Shown: piece by piece, positions 57,183 through 64,000 of the stretch | Numbering within the stretch: the first letter of the stretch is position 1 | Layout: every line of letters starts with the position of its first letter | From: Lichina pygmaea | Lineage: Eukaryota > Ascomycota > Lichinomycetes > Lichinales > Lichinaceae | Direction of reading: 5' to 3' | NCBI GenBank assembly: GCA_963422465.1 | Contig: OY730170.1 | Location: forward strand, 930,001-994,000 | Length of the DNA stretch: 64,000 nt | Position numbers and translations under genes: made by a program | Notes under the pieces: model-generated | What the model was told of the DNA's origin: nothing | Database searches by the model: none | What the model saw: the letters and a program-made list of their open reading frames with translations, nothing else

Positions 57183-58457
57183 TCGGCCTTTCTCTAGCCA
57201 TCGCCGGTGGACGTATGTTGATGCTGTGCGATATAGCGCGTCTATCGGCAGAGAGGCAATGTACACTTCTTTTGTCATTCGGAAGCATAGCCTCTGTACC
57301 GAGAGAATCAATCAGCCAGAAGTCCACACAGAAGAGCAAATCATCTTGGCTGTGCCGCTTGCGAACGTATTACAATATGCGACAGGCGAGGCAGAGTGGT
57401 CAAGGGAATATTCCTAGGACTAGGGCAACGATCGCAGCAACGCTACTTGGTCAAGCATCGTCTACCCAAGCATTCGTCGATTCAAGCCAGGAAGCATCCA
57501 GATTAGATCAACAACACCCTCAACCAACCCCCCACGAACGAGCCACGTTCAAGTCTTTCCCAGAGCTTCTAGGCTACCGGGGCTCAACCATGGAAGCCTA
57601 CAGCGGGGTATCGATCATGACAGCCAGGGCAGTCGACCACGGTACCGTATCGTGCTGTACTATACTGTACTCTCCCCTACCTACTCAACACCGTACCGTA
57701 CCGTACAATATCCTAGCCTACTTCCAAGCCCAATAGCTCTCCATCCACAAACCACAACGCGAACCAAGACCCAATGCACAACTTACAAGGTGACAAATCT
57801 CCCGTCAGGACCCATCAAGAATAACGTACTTGACTACGGAGCCATACAGTACATCAGCTGGTGGGGACGATGATGTTGAGGGTATCGTTGCCTTTTTTGT
57901 GGGTTGTCAGGGAAAGAGGAGAGAGGAGGAAATAGGGAAGGAACGGGTATCGTCAAAAATTGATATAGAGTAAGTAATGTCAAGTTAAACGTTGGTATCT
58001 GATACTGTACGAAGGTGGAGATGTTGAAGACAACGGAGATTGATCGCACGAACGGGTAGTATGGGAGAAGGTGGCACGGAAGAGGAGTTGAGTGTAGTAT
58101 CAGAAGTTGATGGTAGCATGAAAAGTTGACAGCAGCATCGGAAGTTGGCTGTGACATGGAAAGTTGGTGAAGAATGGGCACTATCATGAGAAGTAGATCG
58201 TGACATGTAAGACTGGCCGTGGCATGACAAGTGGAATATAGCATGGAGACGTTAGTTGTAACATGAGAAGTCGAGTATAGGTTCAGAGACGAGATGAACA
58301 ATACACGTATGTACAGCCAGAGGCAAAAATAGAGTGCAAGACTAGAGGCAAAGGCAAGAATCAAATGATGAGGCGCAAGAGTGGAGGCAAGAGTGACAAG
58401 CAAGAGTAAGATGCTGAACAGGGCTGTTCGTGTCTAATGCGCTGGCTGGCTAGCTAG
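57183..58457. other. Spacer with degenerate tandem repeats
   Basis: No supported gene. At about 58075-58285 a 25-30-base unit containing GCATG, GAAAGTTG or GAAGT words repeats irregularly. The 189-residue minus-strand frame across it (57834-58403) is a translation of this repeat and was not called. A GCTAGCTAGCTAGC run lies at 58449-58466. Confidence 0.5.
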
Positions 58458-59073
58458 CTAGCTAGCTACTTGCCCCGACATGCGCCCGTGGCTTCCGGTG
58501 GCCATGACGACGGATCGTCGCTGGTGGGCATGAGTATGGGTGTGAGGATGGGTGTGACGGTGATCGGTACTGAAGGGACCCGTAATGGTGGTAGCGGTGG
58601 GACTGTCGTCGCCGTCCAGAATAGTCGGGCTCGACGATCCTTCTGCTGTTGCGGGTGCGGGTGCGGGTGCGGGTGCGGGTGCGGGTGCGATTGAGCTTGA
58701 CCAAGCGAGAGCGGCGGCCGTGGCTGTGAGCTCGTCCACGGTCATGGCCGCCGGTCGTGATGACGATGACGAGAGGATCGATGGCTGACGCCCTGCGGGA
58801 TGCTCGTCGTCGGCGATGTGGCCGTCGCCGTTGTCGTCATTGCCGACTCGCAGGTCGCTGAACCGCGCGAGGCCGCCGGCCACCATCTTATCGCCCTCGT
58901 GACCGTCCCGCGCAAAATTGACCCCCGTCGTCGGTGTCGTGACGGGTTCGGCGACGAGTCCGACGCCAACCTCGAATGGCGCCCGCCGAGTCCGCGGATG
59001 TGGGCTTCGCGCCGGAGAGGCAGCCTGGGAGAGAGTCAAAGACGGGATGGGCGCGTCGTCTTTCGGGCCGTTA

Positions 59074-59113
<40 letters not shown>

Positions 59114-62100
59114 TGCCAGACGCGGACACGGCGGCCAAGGAGGTCGTCACGTCCAGCACGGGGTCGCTGCTCGCAAAGACGTCGGTCGAGGCGCCCGGCA
59201 GACTGACGTCGCTGACGCCGAGTTGCTGTTGCATGTCCTCGGTCAGGAGCTGCATCGGGCAGATGTACGCACACGCGTTTTTGTCGGACCAGGCGAGCAC
59301 GTGGCCGCACACGCGGCCGCCTTCGTTGTCGATCACCCACGCGCCAGAATCGCCGGCTCCTGGCAGATCAGCTTAGCATTCGAGCTTTACGGAGTGACGT
59401 CTGTCTGAGGGGAGATGCCCGGGAATCCAGGCAGGAACACCCTGGGAGAGCTGGCTGATCACTCACTCCCGAACCCCCCCAGAACGTGCCAGCTCCTCGA
59501 CGTCGTCCGTCGTCCGAAGACCTTGACCGAACTCATCGCCGGTGAGATGACGCCGCTCTGGAGCCCGCTGGTCCGGCCGACGCAGTGCACGCCCAGATTG
59601 CCCAGCTCCTCCATGCGCACGACCCCGTTCGGGAAGAGGTCTTCCTCCGGCTTGTACCCCCGCTGACGACAGACGGGCTGTCGCAGACCGCTGGGGCGTC
59701 GCATGTTGCCTCCGCGGCGACAGTATCGGCGGCCGCCCTGCACCACGTTATGCGGCTGCAGTCGCTCGTCTTGGATCTTCAGAAGGGCCCAGTCGATCTC
59801 GTGCTTGACGCCGTCGCGCTTGCAGCGCCGGATCCCCGACGACGCGTGCACCCAGCCGAGCTCGTGCGACGCGAGATGCTCCTCGGCGCGGTCGTCCTCG
59901 TCGGGGTAGTATCCCGCCGGCATGTCGTCGATGGCCGGCTGCGTGATTCGCAACCTCAGACCCTTGCCCCATTGGACGCCTGAAACGTCGCCCGTCTCGC
60001 TCACGACGCTGTCGTCGTCGCGAAACTCGCCTTGCAAGGCCGCCGGCCGGCGGAGCTCCATTTCCGGAGGCTCGTCCTCGTCCTCGTCCTCGTCGCTGTC
60101 GCCGGCCGGGCTAAGCTCGTCGCCAGACAGGTCGGACAGGTAGAACTCGTCGTCTTGCGGCCGGTACGACAACCCCGTGACCCTTTCGTCGGCCTCGCGA
60201 AACTGTTGTTCCCAGCCTCGATTAGCGCTGGATCTGGGCAGACGCTCCTGGCTGTAGCCATCATCGGAGTTCTCATCGCTTCGATCGTCGTCGTCGTCGT
60301 CGTCGTCGTCGTCATCGTCGTCGTCGTCGCCGCTGTCGTAGTCCAGGAAATGGTGGACCGTCATCCCGTACGGCTCGCCATCGACCAGCACCACCCCGCC
60401 GAACGACGCCGCCGGTAGGTGCTTGTCGTCCTTGAACGCGCCGATGGAAGCGCCGCAGACCGGTCGGGTCTGATGTTCGCCGTTCAACACCGGCAACTCT
60501 TCCTCGCTCTCGTACGGCGCACCTGACCGGTGCACACGCCTCGTCCGCTTGCGAGACGACGGCTTGGTAAGAGAGCGCCGCACCTTGCCCGAGCGGACCC
60601 GGAGGCCAAAAGAGCCTCGATCAAATTTAAAGCGACGGCCGAGGACGCCCTTCACGACATCGACGCTGCTGCAGGTCACGAGGATCGTCGGTCGAGCCGT
60701 CTGCACACTGTCGCCGATGCCGACGAGGTCGATGGTGAAAGTCTCCTTCGGGTGCTGCAGCGTCTGCTCCATGAGCCGCTCGAGCCGAGAGAGCAGCACG
60801 TCATGCCATTGGGACAGCTGCAGGGGCGACAAGTTGACCGGAAACACTCTCACTCGGTGCTTGGCAGTGGTGTTGCGGCTCTTGGTCTCGGCGAGCTGGC
60901 TGGTCGAGCCGCCACGGAAGGACGCAGTCTCGCTCTGGACCGTGACCTGGGACGACTGCTCTCGCAACGGTGGCGGAGGCCGGATCTCGGCTGCGGGGGA
61001 GCGCATCTCCGAACGAGCCCTATCTAACACAGAGGGAGGGTTAAGCGGCGTGGGCGGCAACGGCCAGTACTGCGACCACTGCTGCTGCTGCTGCTGCTGC
61101 TGCTGCCGCTGCTGCCGCTGCTGCAGTTGCTGCAGTTGCAGCTGTTGCTGATCCTGTGGCGGCTGCTGCTGCTGATCCAGAGGGTCAGCCTCGTCCAGAA
61201 GGCAGCACTGTTCGAGCGGCTTGACGGAGTCGCGGTAGAGTGTCCACTGCGGATCAAACTTCCTGTCGACGACGGCCGCCATGTGTTCTCGGTCGGCGGC
61301 GGACAGGCAACTCTCGACGGCTCGCATGTACAAGGACCCGCACTTCTGCCCGAGCTTCTTGGCGTAGATGTCTTGGATGCGCGACTTGAAGGTGCGGAGG
61401 TCGTAGCGCGCCTTCCAGAAGCTGCTCAGCGGCATCCACAGGCCAATCTCGAGCAGGATGAGGCCAAGGCCGTAGATGTCAAAGGACGGGCGATAGACGC
61501 GTTTGGAACGGTCGTCCCCGCCGACGTCGTCGAGCGGATGGCGGTAGATGTGAGGCTGGGTGCGGAGCTCGACGTGGGCGTCGGTGAAGACGTCGAAGGA
61601 GCAGAGCAAGGGGTGCCTGAGCTGTCGACCCCAGCGGGCGTCGGACGGGTCGGCGACGTGCCGAGGAGAGCGGAAGAAGACGACGTTGTTGCTCGTGACG
61701 TCCTGGTGCGCCACTCCTTTGGCGTGGAGGCGCAGGAAGGCGGTGGCCAAGTTGCTCGCGAGCCGGAATCGGTCTTCGAGGTGCGGCACGACGGCGTTGC
61801 CGCCGCCGTAGTCGCTGTTGAGGACGGACAGCAGCGTGAAGGGGGCGAAGGCTTCGAGCGGCTTTCCGATCGCAGGCGCGCCGGGGCAGATGCCGTCCGG
61901 CAGGCCGTAGACCAGGCCGAAGCGATGGTTCTTGGGTTCCTCGAAGTAGCCAAGCAGCCTGAGGAGCCTGGGGTCGGGATCGGCCTGGGCGCCCTCGGGC
62001 CGGCTCAGCATCTCGCCGAGCCTCTCGAGCCGATCCGTCGGCGGGCTGATGCCGGTGCTCGAGTAGATCGGGTCGTAGGGCGCGTACTCGATGAAGACGG

Positions 62101-62968
62101 GCGTCGCCGGAGCGCGCGGACCGTCCAGCTTCCAGGGGTTGTTGGCCGTGGCGGAGCGGTCGAGGTAGCCCATGGTACGTGCGTTCGAGGGCGTCGGGAC
62201 CAGCTCGTAAGGCGGCGGCGGCATGAGGGAGTGCTGGCTCTCGGCCTCGACGACGATGCACGTGCGATCGAGCAGCAGCGACGTCGTCGAGGCCGACCCG
62301 GTCGACCCGGCCGATCGGACGCCGGTCGAGCTGGCCGGAGGCTGCGGTTCGAGGCCGGTCTTGGACGTGAAGCTGTTTTCGGGCGTGTAGGAGAGGCCGA
62401 TGCTCCGCGGCACGGGCTGCGGGTACCGGAGCGTCTTCCGCCCGGGCCGGGCCTCCGGGTGATGCGATCGCGAGCTCGAAAGGCCGTAGAGGCTGTCGAT
62501 GGACGTCGTCAGCTGCTGCAGGAGATCTTCGAAGCGGATCTTGTCGACGGCCTGCCACCGATCCGCGCTCGATTTGGTCGGCTTGGTGTCGGGCCCGTAG
62601 CCAGCAGGTTCGGCCGTGGTCGGACCAGAGTAGCGCATCCGCTCGGCGTCGCGCACGATCTCGCTGATGGACAGCATGATGCTGCTGACGACCTCTCCCA
62701 GCCCTTCGCGCTCGAGCGACTCGTCGATATCGCCTGGCTGGGCGGCGCTGGTGTCGCTCCACTGGAGGACCCAGGCGACCAGGCGGTCCTTCTGGATGCG
62801 AAGTCTCCGATGCAGCGACGTGAGCTCGGGTGCGACGTCCACCTTTGGCGGCTCGGTGACGGTGTCCCACGACCGTTTGGTGTCGGAGTACATCTTCGAG
62901 AGGCGCCGCCGATGCAGAGGACCCTGGTAGTCCGAGCCCGGGGCGAACGTAGATATCTGGAGGTCCAT
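58458..62968 (-). CDS. HeLo-like / pseudokinase-like / trypsin-like serine protease fusion protein
   Basis: Two exons (62968-59467, 59359-58458; 107-nt intron, GTGAGT donor) encode 1467 residues. Residues 45-170 (LHRRLRIQKDRLVAWVLQWS, DIDESLEREGL, IRFEDLLQQLTTSIDSLYGL) resemble the HeLo-like helical N-termini of fungal cell-death and prion-related proteins. Residues about 235-580 are kinase-like: GYFEEPKNHRFGLVYGLPDG, then LHAKGVAHQDVTSNNVVFF, where HQD and the following Asn align with the HRDxxxxN loop, and YRPSFDIYGLGLILLEIGLW. The usual loop lysine is absent and no clear ATP-lysine is seen, so a pseudokinase is likelier. A glutamine tract follows. The C-terminal half has a serine-protease triad in order: His at about 870 (GMTVHHFLD), Asp at about 1060 (EIDWALLKI) and Ser 1172 in AGDSGAWV, created by splicing. 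Tails are disordered and aspartate/Ala-Pro rich. Assignment of each domain is by motif; the combined function is unknown. Confidence 0.8.
58655..58690 (-). repeat. Ala-Pro coding hexamer repeat
   Basis: Six copies of GGGTGC on the plus strand encode alternating Ala-Pro in the tail of the fusion protein. Confidence 0.85.
59074..59115 (-). repeat. (GAC)n poly-aspartate tract, second
   Basis: About 13 GTC triplets (plus strand) encode an aspartate run just after the protease domain. Confidence 0.9.
60284..60330 (-). repeat. (GAC)n poly-aspartate tract, first
   Basis: About 15 GTC triplets (plus strand) encode an aspartate run a few residues after the putative catalytic histidine, inside the protease-like domain. 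Confidence 0.9.
61079..61180 (-). repeat. CAG-type poly-glutamine tract
   Basis: CTG/TTG triplets (plus strand) encode mixed Gln runs between the kinase-like and protease-like parts. An uninterrupted stretch of nine or more CTG occurs near 61079-61105. Confidence 0.88.
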
Positions 62969-64000
62969 GAGGTCCAGGCTGCCGAGTCGCAGACGACTGG
63001 ATCCTCGGTCGAAGGCGTGACGTTGTCTCGCGCGTCAGGATCGGCGCGGCGCCTCAAAAGTGCACAGACCAGATGTGACGGCCGTAGGAGAGGGCCGCGA
63101 TGTTCACCATCGTCTCCCTCCACCCTCAGAACTCCCACGGTCTTATAGGAACCCCAACGTGCAACCCCTTACCGGCAACGCCGTCCCACATGTCCGGCGT
63201 CGTCGTTGGCGTTCAGCCCAAACCGTCCTAGCCTGAACGAATGACTGCTGCCTGATGCAGCCGGGTGCTGAGTCATCATCCAAGGCCAATGAAACGACGT
63301 CGGCTACGCATTGAGTCCGCCGCAAGCGCCTCGCCTCGTGATGTACGTAGCGGACGTCCGTCTCCTAGTTTAGATCCCGCGACCTGTCCGTAAGACACTC
63401 TGGAACCCGGTGACGATAGATATGTAAGTACTGTACGTACGTACGTACATTCAACATGGGCACGCTGCTTTGTGCATGGCTGGGCTTCTATTACACACTG
63501 TGATGGCGGCGAAGTAAGCAGCATTGGGGCTCGGAGAAGTGGCTGGCACCCACTACGTGTGCCAAGGGGGCATTCCCCCCCCCAACGGCAGGGGTAGCTC
63601 AGGTTACCATGGCAGGAGGAAGCGGTCACGGCTGCGATGACGGTGGTGTTTTCGTGGACACCAGGCTCCCACTAATTATCTGAAAGGCGTCCGAGCCTGA
63701 CCGTTGATGACAAGTACTCTCAGTCAAGCCTGTTTGAGATGATGAGATCGTGGAAGAGCGTCTGCATCAGCTCACTGCGAGGGAGCCGGCACGCAAGCTA
63801 GGCAGCTGTTTCATTGGGATCCTACGAGTACGTACTGTACTTCCGTACGCACTGTACGTAATACCTCGTAATACGTACGTACATACTTCCGTACGTACCT
63901 AAGTAGCCGTGCGTACCTTCATACGAGATACGTAACGTACAACCTGAGCGCAATACTTCGTTGAGCCAGCCGTAGCATCGTCTAAAATTAGCTTTTGTGG
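62969..64000. other. Gene-free right edge with GTAC clusters
   Basis: No supported gene. GTAC/TACGTA clusters lie at about 63420-63450 and 63825-63945. An inverted GGGGGCATTCCCCC word at about 63566-63580 resembles the ends of the element at 8.8-9.6 kb. Confidence 0.5.

Noticed and set aside
61127-63148. 673-residue plus-strand frame
   Set aside because: Antisense shadow of the fusion-protein gene, whose minus-strand frame carries the kinase-like and HeLo-like motifs.
1-64000. tRNA or rRNA genes
   Set aside because: No cloverleaf-like block with a GGTTCGAATC-type T-loop and no rRNA-like conserved stretch was recognised by eye; a tRNAscan run would be decisive.

Overview
The window looks like nuclear DNA of a filamentous ascomycete (Pezizomycotina, probably Sordariomycetes; the order is an inference). 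The reasons are: genes split by short GT-AG introns (mostly 47-110 nt), eukaryotic single-copy genes (a Doa10-type ubiquitin ligase, TRAPP subunit Trs20, mitochondrial ribosomal protein L31), fungus-specific families (DUF3632, NACHT-ankyrin proteins, an ENA sodium ATPase, the fungal phosphoketolase/acetate kinase pair), and spacers full of GTAC-type palindromes and microsatellites. No tRNA, rRNA, CRISPR array or prokaryotic operon was seen. All exon structures below were read by eye; joined lengths were checked to be multiples of three.

Layout. 0.3-3.4 kb: a DUF3632 protein (-) and a secreted ribotoxin-type ribonuclease (+). 5.7-18.7 kb: a metabolic and ion block with phosphoketolase (-), a TA-flanked inverted-repeat element, an ENA-type sodium P-type ATPase (+) and acetate kinase (+). 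21-26.5 kb: one large NACHT-ankyrin receptor-like gene (-) with six almost identical 99-bp repeats and an apparent frameshift in the NACHT domain. 27.9-36.3 kb: three lineage-restricted hypothetical proteins (-), one with a single membrane span, one proline-rich. 39.1-40.1 kb: a secreted hypothetical protein (+). 41.6-47 kb: the Doa10/Ssm4 ligase (-). 48.2-53.5 kb: a 1609-residue repetitive protein with an N-terminal hydrophobic segment and a C-terminal RDEL (+). 55.4-57.2 kb: the divergent TRS20 / MRPL31 pair. 58.5-63 kb: a 1467-residue protein that joins a HeLo-like helical region, a pseudokinase-like domain and a trypsin-like serine protease domain (-).

How the genes relate. Phosphoketolase makes acetyl phosphate from sugar phosphates and acetate kinase turns acetyl phosphate into acetate plus ATP, so the two genes at 5.7-8.6 and 16.9-18.7 kb encode consecutive steps, with the ENA pump between them. 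The NACHT-ankyrin protein and the HeLo-like/pseudokinase/protease protein both resemble fungal non-self recognition and programmed cell death factors. The latter is the best candidate here for a poorly described system. The spacers are long and hold decayed elements and simple repeats.
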